NCBI RefSeq assembly: GCF_024623785.1
Contig: NZ_JANKBZ010000005.1
Span: forward strand, 1-64,000
Direction: 5' to 3'
DNA from: Archangium lipolyticum
GTDB lineage: Bacteria; Myxococcota; Myxococcia; Myxococcales; Myxococcaceae
DNA length: 64,000 bases
Shown here: in pieces, positions 43,842 through 52,369 of the stretch
How the letters are laid out: the number at the start of each line of letters is the position of its first letter
Position numbering within the stretch: the stretch's first letter is position 1
Notes under the pieces: generated by a model
The model's input: the letters and a program-made list of their open reading frames with translations, nothing else
Told to the model about the DNA's origin: nothing
Databases searched by the model: none
Made by a program: the position numbers and the translations under genes

Positions 43842-44359
43842 GGAACCATCAGCTCCTCGTTCGTCAGGGCGGCGAATCGTTCCAGCCGCTTGCGCACCGT
43901 GGGCACCGAGCGCTCCAGAATCGAGGCCACCTCTTCCAGCGTCATTCCATCCACCCAGTAGTGTACCACCGCCGCCTGTGTCTCCAGGTCCACCCGGGAG
44001 AGCAGCGACCGCAGCAGCGCCCGCGTCTCCATCTTCTGCTCTCCCCCATCTCCCTCCGGACGGGCCAGCGCGTCCCGTTCGAACCAGCGCCGCCAGGGGG
44101 CCCGCTCCGAGCGCAGCTGGTTGAGGCAGAGGTGGGTGGCGCTCTTCATCAACCACGCCAGCGGCGAGGCACCGGCGCGGAGCTCGTCCGCGTGGGAGAG
44201 GGCGCGGGCGAATACCTCCTGCATCGCGTCCTCGGCCTTCGTGGCGTCCTTCAACAGATAGCGGCAACGCTCGTACACGCTGCCTCCATACGCCGTGTAC
44301 AGCCCGCGCAGGAACTCGCTCCGGTCCTTGTCCTTCTGCCCTCCAGTGATGGCCTTCAA
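43838..44359 (-). CDS. ECF-type RNA polymerase sigma factor
   Basis: 173 residues from a TTG at 44359, the only usable start before an in-frame stop upstream. Region 2: GLYTAYGGSVYERCRYLLKDATKAEDAMQEVFARAL; region 4: VDGMTLEEVASILERSVPTVRKRLERF. Its operon continues with the anti-sigma and caspase-barrel genes. The 263-base gap to cassette 2, which is divergent, probably holds promoters for both, so cassette 2 is a good candidate regulon member. Confidence 0.88.
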   Translation of the reverse strand: MKAITGGQKDKDRSEFLRGLYTAYGGSVYERCRYLLKDATKAEDAMQEVFARALSHADELRAGASPLAWLMKSATHLCLNQLRSERAPWRRWFERDALARPEGDGGEQKMETRALLRSLLSRVDLETQAAVVHYWVDGMTLEEVASILERSVPTVRKRLERFAALTNEELMVP

Positions 44360-44622
44360 GGCTGGATGGGGTAGGTCCTGCCACGGCCTGGTGAAGCCGC
44401 GTCGGTTGGCGAGCTGGCGTCCCAGCCCTCGTGTTGTCTCTGCCTGTTACGGCCCATGGACATCGTCCTCGGGCGTGAGCGCCAGGCCGCTCTTCCCGGT
44501 GCGGGTTGTTCGTTCTCCCGTAGGGACACAGCAGGGGCCCGGAAACAGAAAAGCCGATTTTCATTTAAATGCCGCTGCTGTGTCTCTCCACCAGGACCCT
44601 CTTCCATCCATGAGGAGCACTG
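44360..44622. promoter_or_regulatory. Divergent promoter region of the sigma operon and cassette 2
   Basis: 263 bases without a gene. It has the only strongly AT-rich tract of the locus (44551-44570, ending in ATTTAAAT) and, towards the sigma gene, GTAAC on the minus strand near 44450, which resembles an ECF -35 element; I could not fix a matching -10. Confidence 0.35.
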
Positions 44623-46038
44623 GTGCTTCGACGACTCATTCTGGCAGCCACCCTCTGCCTCGCGGGGGGCGCGTTGGCCAAGCCTCCTGCGGGAGGTGTG
44701 TTCTGCTCCACCTATCCTTCGGCACCCGCGTGCACGGGACAGCAGCCGTCCTGCAACTTCTGTCACGTCGCGCCACCCCAGCGAAACGTCTTCGGCGCCG
44801 GGCTGGAGCCCCATCTGGCCCCCAGCGCACCACGCCCGTTGTCCGACACGGACTTCGCGTACGCGCTCCCCACGGCGTTGAAGGCCGTCGAGACGGAGGA
44901 TGCCGACGGTGACGGCGTGTCCAACCTCGTGGAGATCCAGCGAGGCACCTTCCCGGGCGATCCCAACAGCGTGCCCGCGGACACCGGCCACTGCCAGGCG
45001 GGTGAGAATCCCCAGTACGACGTGTGCCGGTACGACGCGCGCTTCGCGTACAAGCGCCTGCTGCTCGACTTCTGCGGCGTGCCGCCCACCTACGCGCAGA
45101 TGAAGGAGCTCAGCGCGCTGAGCGCCAGCGACCAGCTCACCCGGATGGATGCCGAGCTGGACCGGTGCACCCAGAGCGAGTTCTGGCGCGGCAAGAACGG
45201 GCAGCTGTGGAAGCTGGCGCACCCGAAGATCCGCCCGGTGGCCACGTTCAAGGCGGGCCCGGAGGACACAGGGACCAATCCCCTCGGCGACTATTATGAC
45301 GATTACGCGCTCTACGCCTACGCGCAGATCGACGACCACGACGCGCGCGAGGTGATGACGGCGAAGTACTACGTGCGCCGGGAGACCCACCCCACCCGCT
45401 ACACGGCGGTGCCGTCTCTGCCGACGCAAGTCATGGAGGAGCCGCACCGCGCGGGCAACCTCACCTCCAAGTGGAGCATCCTCTACTTCGTGATGTTCAG
45501 CGCGATGCCGCGCAACGCCGCGTCGCAGGCCTACCGGGCGTACCTGGGTCTCGATATCGCCAAGCAGGAGGGCCTCTTCAGCATTCCCGGCGAGCCTCGC
45601 GACTACGACCACGCGGGCGTGACCTCACCCGGCTGCGCAGCCTGCCACGCCACGCTCGACCCACTGACCTACCCCTTCCGCAACTACCAGGGGATCTACA
45701 TCAATGATTACCCCACCTCGGCGCACTACGTACCCGACCGCCTCGAGAAGTACTTCTCCGATGTCTCTCCGATCATCACCCAGACACCGGAGGCCGGCTA
45801 CCTCTTCGGCCAGAAGGTGAACAACCTCATCGAGTGGGCGGAGGTCGGGGCCAACAGCGATGCCTTCGCCATCTCCGCCGTCACCGACTACTGGAAGCTG
45901 CTCGTGGGCCATCCCCCCACCCCCGAGGAGAACGCCGAGTTCGTCGCCACCTGGAAGCGCTTCAAGGGCACGCACCAGTACCGCGTGCAGCGCATGCTTC
46001 ACGACCTGATCCGCACGGAGGCCTACGGTGCGCCCTGA
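44623..46038 (+). CDS. Cassette 2, gene A: exported CxxCH (cytochrome-c-type) protein
   Basis: 471 residues from a GTG at 44623 with GAGGAG at good distance. Paralogue of the gene at 38235 over the whole length; signal ends GALA. Heme motifs CNFCH and CAACH, and the DADGDGVSNLVEI loop, are conserved. It differs most at residues 350-375, where copy 1 has LSFPINPDAPWGTYVP and this copy has a shorter IYINDYPTSAHYVP. Such divergence inside a conserved frame suggests specialisation of the second heme domain. Confidence 0.75.
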   Translation: MLRRLILAATLCLAGGALAKPPAGGVFCSTYPSAPACTGQQPSCNFCHVAPPQRNVFGAGLEPHLAPSAPRPLSDTDFAYALPTALKAVETEDADGDGVSNLVEIQRGTFPGDPNSVPADTGHCQAGENPQYDVCRYDARFAYKRLLLDFCGVPPTYAQMKELSALSASDQLTRMDAELDRCTQSEFWRGKNGQLWKLAHPKIRPVATFKAGPEDTGTNPLGDYYDDYALYAYAQIDDHDAREVMTAKYYVRRETHPTRYTAVPSLPTQVMEEPHRAGNLTSKWSILYFVMFSAMPRNAASQAYRAYLGLDIAKQEGLFSIPGEPRDYDHAGVTSPGCAACHATLDPLTYPFRNYQGIYINDYPTSAHYVPDRLEKYFSDVSPIITQTPEAGYLFGQKVNNLIEWAEVGANSDAFAISAVTDYWKLLVGHPPTPEENAEFVATWKRFKGTHQYRVQRMLHDLIRTEAYGAP

Positions 46039-46705
46039 TTTCCTTCGCGTGTTGCTGCTGTCCTCCGCCTGCGTCCTCTCCGCGTGCCCGTCGTCGCCTT
46101 CGCCCTCGGGGCCGGATACCGGCACGCCGCCGCCTGTCGATGCCGGCACGGGTTCCTCCGGTGAGGTGGCGCCCTCCTCGCGCGACAACCTGCGCTTCAT
46201 GAATCCGGAGCAACTGACGGCCCACTTCGCCTCGGCGCTGTCCCTGCCGCCGGAGCAGGTGTGCAACGAGCTGGGCCAGTATCCTTGCGCCACCTACGCG
46301 CACACCGTGGTCCTGGGCGGCGTCGAGCCCTATCGCGTGGGTCTCTACGAGCCCCTGAAGGTCACGGGCGCGACGACTCCCAACGTCATCGACCGCATGG
46401 CGCTGGCGGCTTGCGCCCGGCGCGTCTCGCTCGACGTCACCCACCCCGAGGAGGCGGTCCTCTTCAAGGGCCTCGAGCTCGATGCGCAGGGGCGCCTGGC
46501 GAACCGGGATGGTGCCCCGGTCCGCGACGTCATCACCTCGCTCTACCAGCGTGTCCTGTTGCGAGACCCCACGGAAACGGAGGTGGGCGCGTTGTCGCAA
46601 CTGGCCACCCGGATCGAGTCCACGGGTAGCCAGACACCGGGCCGCGACTGGATGACCGCGGCCTGCTTCTCCGTCCTCTCCTCCGCCGAATCCGTCTTCT
46701 TCTAA
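46028..46705 (+). CDS. Cassette 2, gene B: lipoprotein
   Basis: 225 residues from a GTG overlapping gene A by 11 bases, as in copy 1. Lipobox VLSAC (Cys20), then a Ser/Pro linker. NLRFMNPEQLTAHFASALSLPPEQVCNELGQYPC is nearly identical to copy 1; ITSLYQRVLLRDPTETEVGAL is the conserved C-terminal helix. Function unknown; probably anchored next to proteins A and C. Confidence 0.65.
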   Translation: MRPDFLRVLLLSSACVLSACPSSPSPSGPDTGTPPPVDAGTGSSGEVAPSSRDNLRFMNPEQLTAHFASALSLPPEQVCNELGQYPCATYAHTVVLGGVEPYRVGLYEPLKVTGATTPNVIDRMALAACARRVSLDVTHPEEAVLFKGLELDAQGRLANRDGAPVRDVITSLYQRVLLRDPTETEVGALSQLATRIESTGSQTPGRDWMTAACFSVLSSAESVFF

Positions 46706-46714
46706 GGGAACGTC

Positions 46715-48271
46715 ATGTCACTGCGTAACAATGGACGGCTCTCGCGCCGGGAAATCCTGAAGGCCTTGTCGATGTGCGCGGCGGGCTCCGCGACCCTGGG
46801 ACCCTTGCTGGCGGGCTGCCGGGACGCGCTCAACACTCCGGCGGCACTCGAGCAACTCGGGGGCGTGCGCCGGGCGCGCCTGGATGGCAAGCCCCGCTTC
46901 CTCATCGTGGTGGGCGCCATGGGAGGCGCCTCCATCGTCGACAGCATGCTGGCGGTGCGGGCCTCGGAGACCTCGGCGGCGGGCGGCAACCCCGCGAAGC
47001 TCAACACCTTCGCCGATGCACAGGTGCAGAACGTGGAGGGTTCTCCGTTCCGCGCCGTGAAGGTGGAGACGAACTATCTGGGCACCATCCCCACGCTGGT
47101 GAAGACGGACCAGCTGCCCTTCGTGCGCAAGTACAAGGACAGCATGCTGGTGGCCACCTCGGTGGGCACGTCGGTCAACCACGCCGTCGCGCAGAAGCGG
47201 AGCCTGACCGGCAACAACGCCTGGCGTGGCCGCACGTTGCAGGAGTGTGTGGCCCTCCAGTACGGCGCCGGCCTCCCTCTTCCCAATGTGAACATGGGCA
47301 ACGGGGGCTTCACCGAGCGCGGCACCGATGACTCCCTGCCCGCGTACTGCTACGGGGAGGTGGTGGCCAACCCCGCTCTCTGGCCCCTGGGCCTCGATGG
47401 GATGAAGGGCCTCAAGGACGTGCCTTCCCGCGAGGTGGTGGCTCTGGCCCGGAGCACGCGCGACACGCTCGATGCCCAGTCGGTCTTCGGGCGGACCTTC
47501 GACGACGCGGCGGCGCTCGAGCGGTGGAACGAGCAGCGCACCTCGGGGCAGGCCGCGCTGGAGGTCCAGGAGCTGATCAACCGCCTCAACGTGATGCCCG
47601 ATCAGCCGCCGACGATGCCGCTCTCGGAATACGGCCTGTCGAGCTCCCCCGATGCGGAGCGGCTGCGCGCGGCCTTCCCGAACTACATGACGGATCCCGT
47701 GGAGGGGCAGGCGGCGCTGGCGTTCCTGCTGATCAAGAACCGGGTATCGGTATCGGTGACACTGGGCCCGTCGTTCAACCTCGCGATAAGTCCACCGAAG
47801 CAGTTCACCAACCCACCGCTGGCCTACGACTTCAGCCACAATGAGCACCGCTCGGTCCAGGCCTTCATGTGGTCGCGCATGATGGACACGATCGACAAGC
47901 TGATCGAGTTGCTCAAGTCGGAGCCCTTCGACTCGAGCGGCGAGAGCCTGTGGGACCGCTCGTTGATCTACATGGCCACCGAGTTCGGGCGCACGCGCAC
48001 TCGGCGGGAGGGGGCCAGTCAGTTCGGCACCGGGCATGACCTCAACAACGGTTTCATGATCCTCTCGCCGATGGTCCGGGGCAACACGTTGCTGGGAGGC
48101 GTCGACCCGAGCACCACGCTGACCTACGGTTTCGACCCGCGCACCGGCGCGCCCGAACCCGGCAAGATGACAGCGAACGAAGCGGACATCTTCTCGGGCA
48201 TCCTCACCGCGATGGGCGTCGACACCTCCGGCAGCGGACTGCCCGACGCGAGCGCCTTCGTGCGCACCTGA
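46715..48271 (+). CDS. Cassette 2, gene C: Tat-exported DUF1501-like protein
   Basis: 518 residues. The signal region (NGRLSRREILKAL, LLAGC) is encoded by DNA identical to copy 1. Main differences are a four-residue insertion near 90 (SETSAAGGN) and changes near 350. The DUF1501-type motifs ATEFGRTRT and GTGHDLNNGF are kept. Followed by a hairpin at 48283. Confidence 0.7.
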   Translation: MSLRNNGRLSRREILKALSMCAAGSATLGPLLAGCRDALNTPAALEQLGGVRRARLDGKPRFLIVVGAMGGASIVDSMLAVRASETSAAGGNPAKLNTFADAQVQNVEGSPFRAVKVETNYLGTIPTLVKTDQLPFVRKYKDSMLVATSVGTSVNHAVAQKRSLTGNNAWRGRTLQECVALQYGAGLPLPNVNMGNGGFTERGTDDSLPAYCYGEVVANPALWPLGLDGMKGLKDVPSREVVALARSTRDTLDAQSVFGRTFDDAAALERWNEQRTSGQAALEVQELINRLNVMPDQPPTMPLSEYGLSSSPDAERLRAAFPNYMTDPVEGQAALAFLLIKNRVSVSVTLGPSFNLAISPPKQFTNPPLAYDFSHNEHRSVQAFMWSRMMDTIDKLIELLKSEPFDSSGESLWDRSLIYMATEFGRTRTRREGASQFGTGHDLNNGFMILSPMVRGNTLLGGVDPSTTLTYGFDPRTGAPEPGKMTANEADIFSGILTAMGVDTSGSGLPDASAFVRT

Positions 48272-48282
48272 ATCGCCCGGGA

Positions 48283-48306
48283 CCGGGGGAGCCTTCTTCC
48301 CCCCGG
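48283..48306 (+). terminator. Hairpin after cassette 2
   Basis: CCGGGGG (48283-48289) pairs with CCCCCGG (48300-48306), 12 bases after the stop. It opens a 337-base gap (48272-48608) with no gene; the rest of the gap holds a pair of REP-like elements. Confidence 0.55.
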
Positions 48307-48469
48307 CCCGTGTGCGCTGGATGAAGTCGCCTGAACAAGGGGTATAGATGTCCCGCACTGTCCAGTCTCTGTACGCACTCGGCATGCCCGCTGGGCTTCG
48401 AGGGCGGCGAGGCCATCTGCCCGTGCCACCTCTGTCACGGGAGTCACCGTGGTCATCGTGTAGTCATTT

Positions 48470-48504
48470 CCCCTCTCCCTTTGGGAGAGGGTCAGGGTGA
48501 GGGT
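48470..48504 (+). repeat. REP-like palindrome, copy 2 (forward)
   Basis: CCCTCTCCC, TTT loop, GGGAGAGGG, then TCAGGGTGAGGGT. With the inverted copy at 48558 it forms a larger structure, because GGTGAGGGTCTT (48496-48507) pairs with AAGACCCTCACC (48556-48567). Confidence 0.85.
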
Positions 48505-48557
48505 CTTTCGCCTGGAGTGCGTGGCCTCATGTTGGAGCGAGGAACACGCGGGTGAAG

Positions 48558-48593
48558 ACCCTCACCCCCCGCCCTCTCCCAGGGGGAGAGGGA
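48558..48593 (-). repeat. REP-like palindrome, copy 3 (inverted)
   Basis: GACCCTCACC followed by CCCTCTCCC, AGG and a G-rich arm: the reverse complement of copy 2. The two make a REPIN-like doublet, mobile in other genomes through a RAYT transposase, which is not in this window. Confidence 0.8.
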
Positions 48594-48608
48594 GCATGCG
48601 AAACACGA

Positions 48609-49061
48609 TCAACGGTACATGTCCACGTGGGGGATTCCGTCCTCGTCGTACACGTCCCCCACCACGCGGAAGCCGAAGCTCTCGTAGAAGCGCCGCAGGT
48701 AGTTCTGCGCTCCGATCCGGATGGTCGTCCCGGGATGGTGCTCCTCGATGAAGGCGATCCCCTTCTCCAGCAGCACCTTGCCGTAGCCGAAGCGGCGCGC
48801 GCTCGGGGCGATGACCACCCGGCCGAGGCTCGACTCCGGGAACTTCAGCCCCGGCGGTAGCACGCGCAGGTAGGCCACGAGCTGGGTTCCGTCCGGGCCC
48901 TCCTCGGTTCCGAACAGGTGGTGGGAGCCCTGGTCGTAGCCATCGATGTCCTTGTAGAAGGAGCGCTGCTCCAACACGAACACATCCTGGCGCAGCGCCA
49001 GCAGTCTGTAGAGCTCGTTGAGCGTCAGCTCGGGGAACGTCTTCCACTTCCAGTGTGGCAT
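48609..49061 (-). CDS. elaA: ElaA-family GNAT N-acetyltransferase
   Basis: 150 residues, the usual ElaA length. MPHWKWKTFPELTLNELYRLLALRQDVFVLEQ is the ElaA start, and the acetyl-CoA loop is VVIAPSARRFGYGKVLLEKGI (RxxGxGxxL). AGGAGA precedes the ATG. It lies 25 bases after the ABC permease and is probably the last gene of that operon. Acceptor substrate unknown. Confidence 0.88.
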   Translation of the reverse strand: MPHWKWKTFPELTLNELYRLLALRQDVFVLEQRSFYKDIDGYDQGSHHLFGTEEGPDGTQLVAYLRVLPPGLKFPESSLGRVVIAPSARRFGYGKVLLEKGIAFIEEHHPGTTIRIGAQNYLRRFYESFGFRVVGDVYDEDGIPHVDMYR

Positions 49062-49086
49062 GGCTCTCCTATCCGGCGGCGGCCAC

Positions 49087-49917
49087 TCAGGGCCGGTGCT
49101 CCGGGTGCTTCGGGTCCAGCGTATCGCGCACGGCGTCTCCGAGCAGGTGGAAGCCCAGCACCGTGAGGGCCAGCGCCAGCCCGGGAAAGAGGGCCACATG
49201 GGGCGCGACGAGCAGGTACTGCGTCCCCTGGTCCACCAGTGCCCCCCACGAGGGTGTCCCCGGAGGCGCGCCGAGCCCGAGGAAGCTGAGCGAGGCCTCG
49301 GCCAGGATGGCGCCGGGCAGGGCGGAGGTTGCCTGGATGACGAGCGGCCCCGCTGCATTGGGCAGCAGATGGCGGAAGAGGATGCGCGTGTTGCCGGCAC
49401 CCAGGGCCCGCGCGGCCTGGACGTAATCGCGCTCGCGCAGGGTGAGCACCTGGGCCCGCGCCAGCCGGGCATAGCCCGTCCATCCGGTGAAGCTCAGGGC
49501 GAAGACGACGTGCGTCAGCGAGGGCCCCAGCACGGCGGTGATGAAGATGGCCAGGAGGATGCCGGGGAAGGCGAGCAGCACGTCGGTGAGGCGCATGAGG
49601 GCCTCGTCCACGAGCCCGCCCACGTAGCCCGCCAGCCCTCCGAGCACGGTGCCCACCAGCGCCGAGAGGGCCACGGCGAATACCGCCACGACGAGCGAGA
49701 GGCGCGCCCCGTGGAGGACGTGGGTGAGCAGATCGATGCCGTTCTCCCCCGCGCCGAGCAGGTGGCCGGGGCCGGGAGGAGTGAGCTCGGCGGCGAGGTC
49801 GAGGGTCTCCGGCGCATGGGGGCTGAGCACCGGGGCCAGCAGCGCGGTGAGGACGAGCAGCCCCGCCACGGCGAGGCCGAAGCGTCCGCCCACGGAGCGC
49901 AAGCGGAGCCTCCTCAT
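49087..49917 (-). CDS. Peptide/nickel-type ABC transporter permease (DppC-like)
   Basis: 276 residues with an N-terminal helix and five more segments; the EAA loop reads DYVQAARALGAGNTRILFRHLLPNAAGP, typical of DppC/OppC. ATG overlaps the DppB-like stop (ATGA). Together with the upstream permease and binding protein it forms an importer for peptides or similar, but no ATPase gene follows. Confidence 0.9.
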   Translation of the reverse strand: MRRLRLRSVGGRFGLAVAGLLVLTALLAPVLSPHAPETLDLAAELTPPGPGHLLGAGENGIDLLTHVLHGARLSLVVAVFAVALSALVGTVLGGLAGYVGGLVDEALMRLTDVLLAFPGILLAIFITAVLGPSLTHVVFALSFTGWTGYARLARAQVLTLRERDYVQAARALGAGNTRILFRHLLPNAAGPLVIQATSALPGAILAEASLSFLGLGAPPGTPSWGALVDQGTQYLLVAPHVALFPGLALALTVLGFHLLGDAVRDTLDPKHPEHRP

Positions 49918-50825
49918 GCGCGCCTCCGCACGCGCGGGTCCACGAGTGAGTAGGCCACGTCGGTGAGCGCGTTGACGAGCACGTAGCAGCAGGTGAAGAC
50001 GAGCACGGTGGCGCGCACGGTGTTGTAGTCGCGCTTCTCGATGGCGGAGAGGAGCAGGGTGCCCATGCCGGGCCAGGCGAAGACCTTCTCGGTGACGATG
50101 GCGCCGCCGAGCAGGGCGCCGAACTCGAGCCCGAGCACGGTGAGGATGGGCAGCAGGGCGTTGCGGAAGGCATGCCGCCACAGCACGGCGCGCGGGTGGA
50201 GCCCCTTGGCGCGGGCCACGGTGACGTAGTCCTCGCGCAGCGCCTCCAGCATGGAGGCCCGCGTCATCCGCGCGAGGAACGCCGCGAGCGCGGTGCCCAG
50301 CGTGAATGCGGGCAGCACGAGGTGGCGCCAGGAGTCGGCGCCGGACACGGGCAGCCAGTCCAGCTTCAGGGCGAAGAGGATGATGAGCACCGGTCCCAGC
50401 CAGAAGCGGGGCAGGGCCACTCCGGCCGCGGCCGCGCTCATGGCCGCCGCGTCCACCGCCGTGCCCCGGCGCGAGGCCGCGAACACGCCGAGCGGAATGG
50501 CCAGCACCACGGCGATGACCATGGACGCGAGGGCGAGCAGCAGCGTGTGGGGCAGGGCCGTGCCGATGGCGGGCAGCACCTTCCTCTGGAAGGGCGGCAG
50601 CGAGGTGCGCAGCTCGCCGGTGAGGAAGTCCCGGGTGAAGTTCCACAGCTGGAGGTGCACGGGCTGATCGAGCCCCACCGCGCGGCGCAGTGCCTCGCGG
50701 TCCACCTGCGTGGCCTGCTCGCCGAGCATCACGTCGATGGGGTCTCCCGGCACGAGGTGCAGGAAGAGCGACACCAGCAGCAGCGCGCCCACCAGCGCCA
50801 CCGCCGCGGAGACGAGCCGCCTCAT
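49914..50825 (-). CDS. Peptide/nickel-type ABC transporter permease (DppB-like)
   Basis: 303 residues. N-terminal helix then FLHLVPGDPIDVMLGEQAT, a DppB/OppB signature, and the EAA loop DYVTVARAKGLHPRAVLWRHAFRNALLP. C-terminal LVDPRVRRR is the usual DppB end. Overlaps the binding-protein gene by four bases. Confidence 0.92.
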   Translation of the reverse strand: MRRLVSAAVALVGALLLVSLFLHLVPGDPIDVMLGEQATQVDREALRRAVGLDQPVHLQLWNFTRDFLTGELRTSLPPFQRKVLPAIGTALPHTLLLALASMVIAVVLAIPLGVFAASRRGTAVDAAAMSAAAAGVALPRFWLGPVLIILFALKLDWLPVSGADSWRHLVLPAFTLGTALAAFLARMTRASMLEALREDYVTVARAKGLHPRAVLWRHAFRNALLPILTVLGLEFGALLGGAIVTEKVFAWPGMGTLLLSAIEKRDYNTVRATVLVFTCCYVLVNALTDVAYSLVDPRVRRRA

Positions 50826-52369
50826 GGCTCCACCATCCTCGCCCGCGCCAGCGGCGTGAACATGCCATGGGCGCTCGGCTCGAAGCCCTGGAGCCGCTGG
50901 GAGGCGACCGCCACGGAGCTCTCGTGCCACAGGGGCACCACGGGCATCAGCGCGTCCACCTGTTCCTGCGCCCGCGCGTAGAGCGCCTTGCGCTCGGGCG
51001 TGGACACACGGCTGGCCTCGTCGAGCAGGGCATCGAGCGCCTCGTCCTTCAGCGCGCCCCGGTTGAAGCCGCCCCAGTGGTTGGCCTCCGTGGGCACGTT
51101 GCCCGAGTGGTACGCGCCGCGCAGCAGATCCGGCTCGATGACGGAGGCCCACTTGAGGGTGAAGAGCTCGAAGTTGCCCCGGCGGATGTCGTTGAAGAAG
51201 GTGCCGAACTCGAGCGAGCGCACCTCCACGGCCACGCCACCGCGCGCGAGCTGCTCCTGGAGCACGAGCGCCACGGAGCGGCGGAAGCGGTCGGTGCTCG
51301 TCTTGAGCTGGAGCCGGAGGCGGGGTGCGCCCCCGGGCCCATCCGGATCCGGGTAGCCCGCCTCGTCCAACAGGCGCGCGGCCTCCTTCGGGTCGTACCG
51401 GCAGCCGGTAACGGGAGCCCAGGCCCAGTGCGTGCGCGGCAGCATGGATTGGGCGGGCTCGGCCAGGCCGTGGAACTTGTACGTGACGAGCGGCCCCACG
51501 TCGACGAGGTGGCACAGGGCCCGGCGCACCCGCACGTCCGTGAGCGGCCCTCCGCGCAGGTTGAGGCCGAGGTAGGCGAAGCCGGTGCCCGGTTTGGTGA
51601 GGATGCGCAGCGACGGCTCGCGCTCCAGCGCGGGCAGCACGGCGGGGGAGAGCGCGTTGAGCACCAGGTCCGCGCGCCCCTTGAGCAGCTCCAGCACGCG
51701 CGTCGTCTCATCCCGCACCACGCGGAAGTGCAGCCGGGGGATGGCGGGCGCGCCGTGGTGGTGGCCCGCGAAGGGCACCAGCGTGAGGTGCTCCTCGTCC
51801 GGCTGGGACTCGAAGCGGAAGGGGCCCGCGCCGATGGGGGCCCGGCCCTGGAGCTCCTTGCCCGCGGCCGAGGCCCGCTCGGCGGGGAGGATGCCCAGCG
51901 ACAGCTCGGAGAGCAGCGGCGCGTAGGGCTGGCGCAGGTGGAAGCGCACCGTGCGCGCGTCCACCACCGTGACGCGCTCGACGGCCGCGTACCGCTCCGC
52001 CCTGGGGCTGGCGATGGCCGCGTCCCTCATGCTGTCGTAGGTGGCCTTCACGTCCTCGGCGGTGAGGGCACTGCCGTCGTGAAAGGTGAGCCCCGGGCGC
52101 AGGGTGAGCTCCACGAGCGTGGGCGACAGCTCGCGGAAGGACTCCGCGAGGTCCGGCACGGGTGTGCTGCTGTCGTCGAAGGTGATGAGCCCGGGGGTGA
52201 TGAGCTGGGCGATGCGCTGGCCCGTGGCCGTCAGCGTGAGCCGGCTGTCCAGCGTCTCGGCAGGGGCCTCGATGAGCACGGTGATGCCCGGCGGCGGGCG
52301 CTCGGCGCGGCAGCCGGGCACGAGCGCCACGAGGAGCGCCAGGACTGCATGGCGGAGCGGCGGGGGCAT
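50822..52369 (-). CDS. Peptide-type ABC transporter substrate-binding lipoprotein (SBP family 5)
   Basis: 515 residues from the ATG at 52369, with GAAGGA upstream. Lipobox LVPGC (Cys18). Family 5 signatures: ETLDSRLTLTATGQRIAQLI, LTFHDGSALTAEDVKATYDSM, APIGAGPF and LGLNLRGGPLTDVRVRRAL. First gene of a coupled SBP-DppB-DppC set. A dedicated ATPase is not present, so it may share one encoded elsewhere. Confidence 0.92.
   Translation of the reverse strand: MPPPLRHAVLALLVALVPGCRAERPPPGITVLIEAPAETLDSRLTLTATGQRIAQLITPGLITFDDSSTPVPDLAESFRELSPTLVELTLRPGLTFHDGSALTAEDVKATYDSMRDAAIASPRAERYAAVERVTVVDARTVRFHLRQPYAPLLSELSLGILPAERASAAGKELQGRAPIGAGPFRFESQPDEEHLTLVPFAGHHHGAPAIPRLHFRVVRDETTRVLELLKGRADLVLNALSPAVLPALEREPSLRILTKPGTGFAYLGLNLRGGPLTDVRVRRALCHLVDVGPLVTYKFHGLAEPAQSMLPRTHWAWAPVTGCRYDPKEAARLLDEAGYPDPDGPGGAPRLRLQLKTSTDRFRRSVALVLQEQLARGGVAVEVRSLEFGTFFNDIRRGNFELFTLKWASVIEPDLLRGAYHSGNVPTEANHWGGFNRGALKDEALDALLDEASRVSTPERKALYARAQEQVDALMPVVPLWHESSVAVASQRLQGFEPSAHGMFTPLARARMVEP

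Larger units (their letters stand above)
44623..48271 (+). repeat. Duplicated three-gene cassette, copy 2
   Basis: Partner of 38235-41871. The blocks 45925-46071 and 46682-46800 are identical to copy 1 while flanking coding DNA has diverged, so a recent conversion or selection on the junctions is likely. Confidence 0.9.

Noticed and set aside
43602-44564. One long 320-codon frame covering the anti-sigma gene and the sigma region
   Set aside because: Only its last 79 codons show a domain; the rest is the shadow of the sigma gene, whose stop overlaps the anti-sigma ATG.
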